Origin: Sphingomonadaceae bacterium
Lineage (GTDB): Bacteria > Pseudomonadota > Alphaproteobacteria > Sphingomonadales > Sphingomonadaceae
Assembly (NCBI GenBank): GCA_019454625.1
Contig: JACFNY010000060.1
Span: forward strand, 1,354-9,171
Direction of reading: 5' to 3'
Length of the DNA stretch: 7,818 nucleotides
Shown: positions 1 to 7,818 of the stretch, piece by piece
Position numbering within the stretch: the first letter of the stretch is position 1
Layout: each line of letters opens with the position of its first letter
Made by a program: the position numbers and the translations under genes
The notes under the pieces: generated by a model
What the model was told of the DNA's origin: nothing
The model's database searches: none
Seen by the model: only the letters and a program-made list of their open reading frames with translations

Positions 1-173
1 TTCGGAGAGGGAACGGTGTCCGACACCGGCAGATGATCCACCAGGGGACTGCTGAACTCCGGCTTCGTGGTCCACGCCTTCACGGATCTCGCGAAATCGG
101 GGTCCGTAGGCTGCGCGGCGGCCGCCGTACCGAGCAGCGCCGCAATCGCGATGCCGAACGTCATTTTCACCAT
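1..173 (-). CDS. Secreted protein, probable M14 family zinc carboxypeptidase, N-terminal fragment (partial)
   Basis: Only the first 57 codons lie in the window; the gene continues past base 1. The reverse strand reads MVKMTFGIAIAALLGTAAAA, then QPTDPDFARSVKAWTTKPEF and SSPLVDHLPVSDTVPSP. The first 20 residues form a Sec signal peptide: Lys3, a hydrophobic core, and an Ala-rich cleavage site before Gln21. The following 'W-T-T-K-P-E-F-x-S-P-L-V-D-H-L-P' stretch matches, from memory, the mature N-terminus of a group of secreted M14 peptidases common in sphingomonads. The catalytic zinc motifs (HxxE...H) would lie outside the window, so the assignment rests on this short stretch alone. ATG at 173 is preferred over the in-frame ATG at 164 because GAAGGGGG (186-179) sits 5 nt upstream and it keeps the basic residue. 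It is divergent from TBDR 1 with 355 bp between. It could instead be another exported protein of unknown function. Confidence 0.6.
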   Translation of the reverse strand, partial: MVKMTFGIAIAALLGTAAAAQPTDPDFARSVKAWTTKPEFSSPLVDHLPVSDTVPSP

Positions 174-243
174 GCCTGCCCCCTTCCACGCCACCGGCAA
201 CAGCCCTCCACCCTCCGGCAGCAACCGCCGAAGTCGTTTGGCA

Positions 244-279
244 TCTCCTTGCGGAGACCTGATGCTTGATGGCATCAGG
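244..279. repeat. Two adjacent perfect inverted repeats (hairpin pair)
   Basis: TCTCC-TTGC-GGAGA (244-257) is followed with no gap by CCTGATGC-TTGATG-GCATCAGG (258-279). The second has a perfect 8-bp stem and a 6-nt loop, and on the plus strand it is followed by the T-rich stretch 280-294. Read on the minus strand, both hairpins would lie in the leader of the peptidase mRNA, about 70-105 nt before its ATG. They could be operators, a leader RNA structure or a weak plus-strand terminator. The sequence does not decide among these. Confidence 0.35.
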
Positions 280-452
280 ATTTCATCATTTTTTCTGAAT
301 GCGCAACAATCATCTTGCCAAGTGCGCGGACCCGACTCAGAACGGCACCGTTGGAGAGTGGGCCCGTCCGGGCTCCCCTCTCGAAAAACACTGGCCCATG
401 CCGCACACGCATGGCCGAACGCGGGGGGTTGCCAGACACGAGGTTCCTCAAA

Positions 453-480
453 AGGGCCGCTTACCGGCCCTGTACATAAT
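453..480 (+). promoter_or_regulatory. Candidate promoter/operator of TBDR 1
   Basis: A perfect inverted repeat AGGGCCG-CTTAC-CGGCCCT (453-471) lies directly upstream of CATAAT (475-480), which matches the TATAAT -10 consensus at 5 of 6 positions. CATAAT lies 48 nt before the GTG start codon. The dyad would cover the spacer and -35 area, which lacks a recognisable -35 hexamer, so it fits a regulator-binding site. Such GC-rich dyads arise easily by chance in this base composition, so confidence is low. Confidence 0.3.
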
Positions 481-486
481 CGACGT

Positions 487-505
487 CCGGCAGCCCCAAT
501 GCCGG
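487..505 (+). repeat. Inverted repeat in the probable 5' leader of TBDR 1
   Basis: CCGGCA (487-492) and TGCCGG (500-505) form a perfect 6-bp stem with a 7-nt loop, ending 10 nt before the Shine-Dalgarno sequence at 516-522. If transcription starts just after the -10-like element at 475-480, this hairpin is at the 5' end of the mRNA and could stabilise it or affect ribosome access. It also contains the rejected upstream ATG (499). Confidence 0.25.
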
Positions 506-515
506 CGCGCGTAAA

Positions 516-522
516 AGGGAGA
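516..522 (+). promoter_or_regulatory. Ribosome binding site that fixes the GTG start of TBDR 1
   Basis: AGGGAGA, 6 nt before GTG at 529, is the best Shine-Dalgarno match near the signal peptide. It selects the GTG start over the in-frame ATG at 499, which lacks such a site. Confidence 0.6.
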
Positions 523-528
523 TATAAA

Positions 529-2793
<2,265 letters not shown>

Positions 2794-2806
2794 GCGGAAG
2801 AGCGGT

Positions 2807-2850
2807 AAAAAATCGGGGGCGGCAACCGCTGGGTTGCCGCCCCTTTTTTT
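2807..2850. terminator. Bidirectional rho-independent terminator between convergent genes
   Basis: GGGGCGGCAACC (2816-2827) pairs perfectly with GGTTGCCGCCCC (2832-2843) around the loop GCTG. On the plus strand seven T follow at once (2844-2850), which terminates TBDR 1. On the minus strand the stem is followed by CGA and six T (bases 2812-2807), which can also end the DUF917 operon. This is the strongest structure in the window. Confidence 0.93.
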
Positions 2851-2866
2851 GCTTTGATCCTGTTTT

Positions 2867-2895
2867 CTCCCCTCCTCTTCAGGGGAGGTTTTTTT
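2867..2895 (+). terminator. Second, backup plus-strand terminator
   Basis: CTCCCCT (2867-2873) pairs with AGGGGAG (2881-2887) across a 7-nt loop, followed by G and seven T (2889-2895). On the plus strand it would catch read-through from the terminator at 2816-2850 before transcription enters the convergent gene. Read on the minus strand it lies just after the DUF917 stop codon and is followed by AAAACA, so it would not terminate there but could protect the 3' end. Confidence 0.55.
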
Positions 2896-2897
2896 CG

Positions 2898-4001
2898 TCA
2901 GGCGGCGGCGATCAGGCTTTCGATCGGGCGGAAGTCCTCGTCGATCCCGAACATGCGCGGGCCGAGGACCTCGAGGCTTTCCGGGCGGCGCAGCATCGGG
3001 TCGGCGCTGTAGCCGAGCACCTTCACGCGCTGGCCGTAGGTGAGCATCTCGCCCGTCAGCGGCTCGCCGGATTCGCGATCGAGGATGCTGATGAGATCGG
3101 GGACGATGGTGATCGTCTCGCCGTTGAGGCGGCAGACGAGGAACTCGTTCTGGATCTCGACGATGCACTCGTCCGATGAATCCTGGAGGCCGCTCATCGT
3201 CGCGCGGCCGAAATGCCAGCCGTCGCGCGTGTCGTGCGTCACGTCCGTGATCTTGCCGTCGAAGAGGATGCGCGCGGTGCGGCCGTCCCAGCCGTTGAGA
3301 TAGTCGATGAGGCTTTCGAAGATGTCGCGCGACTCCTCGCGCGCGGTGCGGATCGCGCGGCCGATCTCCAGCGTCTGCGTGATCGTGCGCTGCACCGCGA
3401 ACGATTTCGCCTGCTTGCCCGTCATCGGATAGAGCGCGCCGAACGCCATGGCGCCCATCGCGCCGGTGACGACGCGGCAGAGGTCCTCGGCCATGCGGTC
3501 GTCGGTGGCCTCGATGGTGACGACGTTGCCGGAATCGTCGATCACGATGCACGGCGTCGCCTTGCAGCCGTAGATGCTGAACGTCGTCATCTCGATGTGC
3601 GGCACGGCGCGGCCGATGCCGTCCGCGTCGAGCACGGGGATGCCGCTGATCGCGCCGAGCGCGAGCGGGAACATCGAATTGGCGCCGCCGATCTCCGCGC
3701 TGATCAGCGCGTCGACGCGCCGTCCGTAGAAAGCCTCCGCGCGCGCGAGGATGCGGTGCAGCGTCTTCTCGCTGACGAGGTGCTCGACGATCACCGAGGG
3801 CGCGCCGATGCCGGCGATGGAGAGCACGAAGGCGTCGTCCGGGATCTCGTCGCAGGAGAGGATCTTCGGGTAGCGGCCGTTCCTGATCTGCGCGCGGACG
3901 AACAGTTCGCCGACGTAAGGGTCGCCGCCGCCGCCGGTGCCGAGCAGCACGGCGCCGCGCGCCATGTCCTGGATGTCCTGAACGCTATCGACAATGAACA
4001 T
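2898..4001 (-). CDS. DUF917 family protein (S-methyl-thiohydantoin-desulfurase-like)
   Basis: This 367-residue cytoplasmic protein has no signal peptide or membrane segment. It shows the hallmarks of the DUF917 family (Pfam PF06032), whose named member is an S-methyl-thiohydantoin desulfurase. They are LGTGGGGDP at 20-28, EIGGANSM at 103-110 and DADGIGRAVPHIEMTTF at 125-141. Next come YPMTGKQAK at 191-199, VEIQNEF at 281-287, VPDLISILDRESGEPL at 300-315 and GQRVKVLGYSADP at 323-335. Both the N-terminal part and the smaller C-terminal domain (from about 280) appear complete, and length is usual. The probable reaction is hydrolysis or desulfurisation of a five-membered hydantoin-type ring; the exact substrate is not readable. 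It lies 26 bp after the HyuA-like gene, has the Shine-Dalgarno sequence GAAAGG (4013-4008) 6 nt before ATG, and is last in the operon. DUF917 and HyuA-like proteins are usual neighbours and occur fused in some fungi. Family assignment is firm; function is inferred. Confidence 0.9.
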   Translation of the reverse strand: MFIVDSVQDIQDMARGAVLLGTGGGGDPYVGELFVRAQIRNGRYPKILSCDEIPDDAFVLSIAGIGAPSVIVEHLVSEKTLHRILARAEAFYGRRVDALISAEIGGANSMFPLALGAISGIPVLDADGIGRAVPHIEMTTFSIYGCKATPCIVIDDSGNVVTIEATDDRMAEDLCRVVTGAMGAMAFGALYPMTGKQAKSFAVQRTITQTLEIGRAIRTAREESRDIFESLIDYLNGWDGRTARILFDGKITDVTHDTRDGWHFGRATMSGLQDSSDECIVEIQNEFLVCRLNGETITIVPDLISILDRESGEPLTGEMLTYGQRVKVLGYSADPMLRRPESLEVLGPRMFGIDEDFRPIESLIAAA

Positions 4002-4027
4002 GATATGCCTTTCGAAAGAGCGCAGCC

Positions 4028-5593
4028 TCAGGCGAGCGCCGCGAGCGGACCGACCGCGCGGACCCTGATCTGGACAGAGCCGGATTTCATGTGCGTCATC
4101 GGCAGCTCGATGATCTCGACGATCTCGACCTCGCCTTCGCGCGCACCCGCCGCGACGGCGGCGTCAGTCGCTTCCTTGCGCGCCTGTTCGAGCGCGGCCT
4201 CGCGGCCGAGCGTGCCGACGTCGTAGAGCTTGTCGACGCGGCCGCTGACGAGCGCGATGGCGGCGCCGACCGCGTTCGCGACCTCCGCGTGCGCGGGCTT
4301 CAGCACCTCGGACGTGCCCTTGAGCGCGCGCGAGACGAGGATGCTGCCGCCGCCGACGAGGACGAGCGGGAGCGCATGGTTGCTCGTCTTGATCTGGTCG
4401 ATGGCGTCCTCGATCTGCTGGTGCAGGTTGTCGAGCGCGGCCTGAACGGTTTCTTCGGGAAGATGCGCGACCTTCGCGGGATCGCCGATCTCCGCCTGCC
4501 CGGCGCGCACGGCGATGTCGCTCGCGGTCAGCGTCTCGCCGCCGAAGACGAGGCCTTCCTCGGCGAGCCTGTAGCCGACCGATTCCGGCCCCACCGTCCA
4601 GCCGCTCTCGCCCTTGCGGACGAGGCTGCCGCCGCCGATGCCGATGGAGAGCACGTCGGGCATACGGAAGTTCGTGCGGACGCCGCCGATGTAGTTCGCC
4701 GCCGTCGTCTCGCGCGGGAAGCCGCGCAGCAGGAAGCCGATGTCGGTGGTGGTGCCGCCGATGTCGGCGACCACCGCCTCGTCGAGCCCGGTGAGGAACG
4801 CGGCGCCGCGGATGCTGTTCGTGGGGCCCGCCGAGCAGGTGAGGATCGGGAACGCCGACGCGGTTTCCGTGGTGATCAGCGTGCCGTCGTTCTGGCTGAT
4901 GTAGATCGGCGCGTCGATCTCGAGGTCGGCGATGGCCGTCTGGAGCGAGCCGATCACCGTCTCGGACAGCTCGGCGAGCATCGCGTTGATGACCGCGGCG
5001 TTCTCGCGGTCGATGAGGCCGAGGCCGCCGACCTTCGAGGAGAGCGTGATGCGCGCGTCGGGCATCACCGCCTGCACGACGGCGGCGGCCTTCTCCTCAA
5101 TGTCCGGGCGGATCGGCGCGAAGTTCGCGGAGATGGCGACGGCCTTCAGGCCCTTGGCGCGGGCGTCCTCGGCGGCGGCGCGCAGCGCGTCCTCGTCGAG
5201 CGGCGCATAGTCCTTGCCCGTGTAGAGCGCGCCGCCGCCGACCATGTAGATGTGCGAGCCGGCGACCGCGACGAGATCGTCCGGCCAGCCGGCGAGCGGC
5301 GGCACGCCGTCCGCCTTCGGCAGCGAGACGCGAAAGATGGCGACGGGCGCCAGCCCCTTGCGCTGCACGAACGCGTTCACGAACTGCGTGGTGCCGATCA
5401 TCACCGCCTCGATCGCGGCGCGGTGCTCGGGTGCCTTTTCGAGGATCATGCGCACGGCGTTCACGACGCCGCTGCGCACGTCCGCCGTCGTGAAGCTCTT
5501 GGCCGTCGCCAGCACCTCGCGCCCGCGCATCAGCACCGCGTCGGTGTTGGTGCCGCCGACGTCGATGCCCAGCCTGTATCCGCTACCGCTCAT
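4028..5593 (-). CDS. Hydantoinase/oxoprolinase family protein, HyuA-like (DUF917-associated type)
   Basis: This 521-residue cytoplasmic protein has the actin/Hsp70-like ATPase fold of HyuA and 5-oxoprolinase, which use ATP to open hydantoin or oxoproline rings. The N-terminal Hydantoinase_A_N part starts with the phosphate-loop motif GIDVGGTNTDAV (9-20) and has MIGTTQFVNA (65-74). The second domain has ENAAVINA (198-205), YISQNDGTLI (231-240), SAGPTNSIRGA (254-264), the second phosphate motif ADIGGTTTDIG (276-286), SIGIGGGS (316-323), VGPESVGYR (334-342) and VLVGGGS (411-417). 'SQNDGT' replaces the SNGG-type motif of classical HyuA and, from memory, marks the subfamily that pairs with DUF917. 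A short alpha/beta tail (about 455-521) completes it. No HyuB subunit is present; DUF917 follows instead. GAAAGG lies 5 nt before ATG. Whether ATP is really consumed, and on which ring, is not shown by sequence. Confidence 0.92.
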   Translation of the reverse strand: MSGSGYRLGIDVGGTNTDAVLMRGREVLATAKSFTTADVRSGVVNAVRMILEKAPEHRAAIEAVMIGTTQFVNAFVQRKGLAPVAIFRVSLPKADGVPPLAGWPDDLVAVAGSHIYMVGGGALYTGKDYAPLDEDALRAAAEDARAKGLKAVAISANFAPIRPDIEEKAAAVVQAVMPDARITLSSKVGGLGLIDRENAAVINAMLAELSETVIGSLQTAIADLEIDAPIYISQNDGTLITTETASAFPILTCSAGPTNSIRGAAFLTGLDEAVVADIGGTTTDIGFLLRGFPRETTAANYIGGVRTNFRMPDVLSIGIGGGSLVRKGESGWTVGPESVGYRLAEEGLVFGGETLTASDIAVRAGQAEIGDPAKVAHLPEETVQAALDNLHQQIEDAIDQIKTSNHALPLVLVGGGSILVSRALKGTSEVLKPAHAEVANAVGAAIALVSGRVDKLYDVGTLGREAALEQARKEATDAAVAAGAREGEVEIVEIIELPMTHMKSGSVQIRVRAVGPLAALA

Positions 5594-5619
5594 GTTCGCC
5601 TTTCAAGATGGATGGAGGA

Positions 5620-5648
5620 ATCGGCGGGCGCGCGCGGCACCCGCCGGT
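5620..5648 (-). repeat. Intercistronic hairpin between TBDR 2 and the HyuA-like gene
   Basis: CGGCGGG (5622-5628) pairs with CCCGCCG (5640-5646) across an 11-nt GC-rich loop, and the stem is extended by one wobble and one A-T pair. It lies within the 59-bp gap after the TBDR 2 stop codon. No T-run follows on the minus strand, so it is not a classical terminator. It may protect the receptor mRNA or adjust the receptor-to-enzyme ratio, both common roles of such hairpins in operons. A chance dyad cannot be excluded. Confidence 0.35.
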
Positions 5649-5652
5649 CCTG

Positions 5653-7749
5653 TCAGAACTTCACCTTTGCTTCCACGCCGTAAGTGCGCGGAACACCGGG
5701 GTAGCCGATCGCCACGTCGAGACCGGAATATTTCGGCTGGAAGAATTCCGAGTAATACTTCTCCTTGAAGATATTCCGCGCGAAGGCATAGAGGCCGTAG
5801 TTGCCGAATTCGACACCGACGCGGGCGTTCAGCAGGTCGTAGGGATTCTGCACCGAGGCATTGTCGGCATCCCAGTATTTCTTGCCGATGTGCTGGTGCT
5901 CCACGCGGACGAAACCCGCCACATTCTCGGCAAGATCGGTGCGGTACTGGATCGAACTGCTGATCGACAGCGGCACGGTGCGCGGCGACCTGTTGCCGAC
6001 GTCGGAGGGGAACAGGCTGCGCTTGATCTCGCTGTCCGTGGTGCCGACGGCAAGGCTCGCATCGAGCCCCGGCGCCAGCTTCGCCATCGCCTCGATCTCG
6101 AAGCCCTTGATCTGCACCTTGTCGATGGTGTCGATGATCTGCGACGCGGTCGCCGCCTCGACATAGAAATACTGGTAGTTCTTGACGTTGGTGAGATAGG
6201 CGGCGCCGTTCAGCGTCAGCTTGCGGTCGAACCACTGCGTCTTGAAGCCGACCTCGAAATTGTCGAGCGTCTCGGCATCGAACACCGGCACCGAGACGTT
6301 CGGCGCATTGAAGCCGCCCGAACGGAAGCCGGTGCTGTAGGTCGCGTAGACGAGCCGCCCGTCCTCGGGCTTCCACGTCAGCGTCACCTTGGGCTGCACG
6401 CGGTCGAACGAGGTCTTGCGGACCGCGCCCGTGACGACATTGGTCTGCTCGCGCTTGTCCTCGTCGTAGCGGATGCCGCCGGTCAGCGTCAGCGTCGGCG
6501 TGAGGTCGTAGTCGACCTGCGCGAACGCCGCGTAGGCGTTGTTGTCGTTCGTCTCGTTGTTGTTGGCGATGAGCAGGTCGGGATCGTCGAACGCGGCGGG
6601 ATCGTCGTCGAGATCAATGAAGCCGCGCGTCACCAGCCCGCGGTCCGTATGCAGGTAATAGACGCCGACGAGCCAGCGGAAATCCTGGTCGCTCGCCGAG
6701 ACGAGGCGCAGTTCCTGGCTGAACGTCTCGAGCTTCGCGTTCTGACCCTGCCCCGCCTGAAAGCCGAGGCCGAAGATGCCGCCGGGCGAATCCACGGGAT
6801 TGCGGAAATCGAGATCAGCACGGTTGTTCTGCCTGAACTTCGACCATGCGCTGATGCCGGTGAGCGTCGCGAAGCCGAAGTCGTAATCGAACTTGCCGGT
6901 GAGGTCGATGTTGTCACCCTCCGCATAGGCCGGGAAATTGAACTGCGGATTCACGAAATCCCGGGGGATGCCGGAGAACACGGCGGCATAGCTGTTGGAG
7001 CCGCCCCGGAAATCGCTGTATTCGGCCCTGAGGTCGAAGGTCAGCAGGTCGCTCGGCTTCAGGATCAGGCGGCCGCGCAGCGCATAGTCGTGATCAATGT
7101 AATCGACATGATCGCCGCGGAAATCGTTCCTGATCAGGCCGTCCGACGACGTGTAGCTGCCCGAGACGCGCAGCAGCACCTTGTCCTCCACGAGCGCGCC
7201 GGAAATACCGGCCGAGGCGTCGAACGTGTCGCCGTTCGCATAGCCGAGGTTCACGAAGCCTTCGAGTTCGTTGCCCGGCGCCTTCGTCACGACATTGATC
7301 GCGCCGCCGACCGCGTTGCGCCCATAGAGCGCGCCCTGCGGACCTTTCAGAACCTCGATGCGCTCGATGTCGAACAGGTTGACGCCGAGCTGCTTCTGGT
7401 TGGTCTGCGGCACGCCGTCGAGCACGAAGGCGATGGGCGGATCGGCGTTGTTGATCTGGGTGAGGCCGCGCATCGTGATGAAGTTGCTGCGATAGGTGTC
7501 GCCGCGGTCGTAAGTGATGTTCGGCACCTGCGCGATGATGTCGGCGGTGGACTTGATGCCCGCGTCCTCGACCGCCTGCGCGGTGAACGCCGTCACCTGG
7601 ATGGGGACGTTGCGGAGCGGCTCGGCGCGCTGCTGCGCGGTGATGATGATCTCGTCGGTTTCCGCGACGTCCTGCGCCAGCGCCGCGCCCGGCAGGATCG
7701 CCAGCGCGGCCGATGCGAGAAAGGCTGTTCTCAGATTGCGGCTTGTCAT
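5653..7749 (-). CDS. TonB-dependent outer-membrane receptor 2, first gene of the (thio)hydantoin-type operon
   Basis: This 698-residue outer-membrane importer has a Sec signal peptide at 1-25 (cleavage ALA before Gln26) and the TonB box EIIITA at 33-38. The plug spans about 44-156, with IEVLKGPQGALYGRNAVGG at 131-149. The beta barrel ends TYGVEAKVKF with the terminal Phe for BAM recognition. It has no STN domain and no cysteine. Residues 379-391 (five Asp-rich positions such as DLDDDP and DDPD) followed by an Asn-rich run (396-404) look like an exposed external loop. ATG at 7749 has AAAAAGGGG (7766-7758) 8 nt upstream. The stop is 59 bp before the HyuA-like gene, on the same strand with no terminator between, so the three genes should be cotranscribed. 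The ligand is therefore probably the substrate, or a conjugate of the substrate, of the downstream enzymes; this is inference. It belongs to a different TBDR subgroup from receptor 1, judging by loops and barrel sequence. Confidence 0.94.
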   Translation of the reverse strand: MTSRNLRTAFLASAALAILPGAALAQDVAETDEIIITAQQRAEPLRNVPIQVTAFTAQAVEDAGIKSTADIIAQVPNITYDRGDTYRSNFITMRGLTQINNADPPIAFVLDGVPQTNQKQLGVNLFDIERIEVLKGPQGALYGRNAVGGAINVVTKAPGNELEGFVNLGYANGDTFDASAGISGALVEDKVLLRVSGSYTSSDGLIRNDFRGDHVDYIDHDYALRGRLILKPSDLLTFDLRAEYSDFRGGSNSYAAVFSGIPRDFVNPQFNFPAYAEGDNIDLTGKFDYDFGFATLTGISAWSKFRQNNRADLDFRNPVDSPGGIFGLGFQAGQGQNAKLETFSQELRLVSASDQDFRWLVGVYYLHTDRGLVTRGFIDLDDDPAAFDDPDLLIANNNETNDNNAYAAFAQVDYDLTPTLTLTGGIRYDEDKREQTNVVTGAVRKTSFDRVQPKVTLTWKPEDGRLVYATYSTGFRSGGFNAPNVSVPVFDAETLDNFEVGFKTQWFDRKLTLNGAAYLTNVKNYQYFYVEAATASQIIDTIDKVQIKGFEIEAMAKLAPGLDASLAVGTTDSEIKRSLFPSDVGNRSPRTVPLSISSSIQYRTDLAENVAGFVRVEHQHIGKKYWDADNASVQNPYDLLNARVGVEFGNYGLYAFARNIFKEKYYSEFFQPKYSGLDVAIGYPGVPRTYGVEAKVKF

Positions 7750-7818
7750 TTCCCTTACCCCTTTTTCGGTTTTCCCTGCGCGCCCATAATCGCGCGGGGG
7801 CGCGGGCGGCGCGACAGG
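7750..7818 (-). promoter_or_regulatory. Upstream leader of the three-gene operon, promoter not resolved
   Basis: These 69 bases upstream of TBDR 2 contain its Shine-Dalgarno sequence (7766-7758) and one AT-richer patch in a very GC-rich stretch. That patch is GATTAT on the minus strand (7791-7786), a 4-of-6 match to a -10 element 36 nt before the ATG. No good -35 hexamer lies at 16-18 bp from it, and the window ends at once, so the promoter and any operator may be incomplete here. Confidence 0.2.

Larger units (their letters stand above)
174..528. other. Divergent intergenic region between the peptidase and TBDR 1
   Basis: These 355 bp carry no convincing gene. The plus-strand open frame that runs through it is only an upstream extension of TBDR 1. 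It is less GC-rich in the middle (about 280-315, with a T6 run at 289-294) than the flanking genes. It must hold the promoters of both divergent genes, but no clear -35/-10 pair stands out on either strand. It contains several dyads, listed separately: paired hairpins at 244-279, a perfect 7-bp repeat at 453-471 and a 6-bp repeat at 487-505. A further imperfect dyad lies at 393-416, with GGCC and ATGC pairing GCAT and GGCC around a 7-nt loop and one bulged C. Confidence 0.6.

Noticed and set aside
67..528. N-terminal extension of TBDR 1 to upstream ATG codons (67 or 499)
   Set aside because: The extension has no secretory character and would bury the signal peptide. GTG at 529 has a Shine-Dalgarno sequence and gives an ordinary receptor length.
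3213..4226. A 337-codon plus-strand open frame opposite DUF917
   Set aside because: Same shadow composition, no start signal, and it overlaps the full length of a conserved family member.
2898..5593. Cryptic HyuB subunit or a frameshifted HyuA-DUF917 fusion
   Set aside because: No frame shows HyuB motifs. The HyuA-like and DUF917 genes each have a clean stop, their own Shine-Dalgarno sequence and complete domains, so they are two intact genes rather than a broken fusion.
4091..5683. A 530-codon plus-strand open frame opposite the HyuA-like gene
   Set aside because: Arg/Asp/Ala-rich shadow product with no recognisable domain, antisense to a gene with complete conserved motifs.

Overview
The window looks like chromosomal DNA from a GC-rich, Gram-negative alphaproteobacterium, most probably a sphingomonad. 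The reasons are two TonB-dependent outer-membrane receptors (TBDRs) with the short 'DxIIITA' TonB boxes and plug signatures usual in that group, a secreted M14-type peptidase start, and strong third-position GC bias. That bias also produces very long spurious reading frames opposite the real genes. The organism assignment is an inference from gene style, not from a marker gene. Codon use and GC look uniform, and I see no insertion sequence, tRNA, rRNA, CRISPR array or phage gene.

Layout. At the left edge (1-173, minus strand) is the 5' end of a secreted protein that resembles an M14 family zinc carboxypeptidase and runs off the window. A 355-bp divergent intergenic region (174-528) with several inverted repeats separates it from TBDR 1 (529-2793, plus strand). 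TBDR 1 ends at a strong bidirectional terminator, followed by a second plus-strand hairpin. The rest of the window (2898-7749) is a three-gene minus-strand operon. In transcription order it holds TBDR 2 (7749-5653), a HyuA-like hydantoinase/oxoprolinase ATPase-fold protein (5593-4028), and a DUF917 / S-methyl-thiohydantoin-desulfurase-family protein (4001-2898). The gaps are 59 and 26 bp, and each enzyme gene has a good GAAAGG-type Shine-Dalgarno sequence.

How the genes may work together. HyuA-like and DUF917 proteins are recurrent partners and act on five-membered hydantoin-type or thiohydantoin-type rings. DUF917 stands where HyuB would be expected, and no HyuB is present. Placing a TBDR as first gene of the same operon suggests a scavenging module. 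The receptor would bring a scarce or bulky (thio)hydantoin-like or cyclic imide substrate across the outer membrane, and two cytoplasmic proteins would open or desulfurise the ring. No inner-membrane permease, regulator, ergothionase or thiourocanate hydratase is visible, so the pathway is incomplete here and the substrate is unknown. The left half (peptidase plus TBDR 1) may be a separate peptide-scavenging pair expressed divergently from a shared control region.
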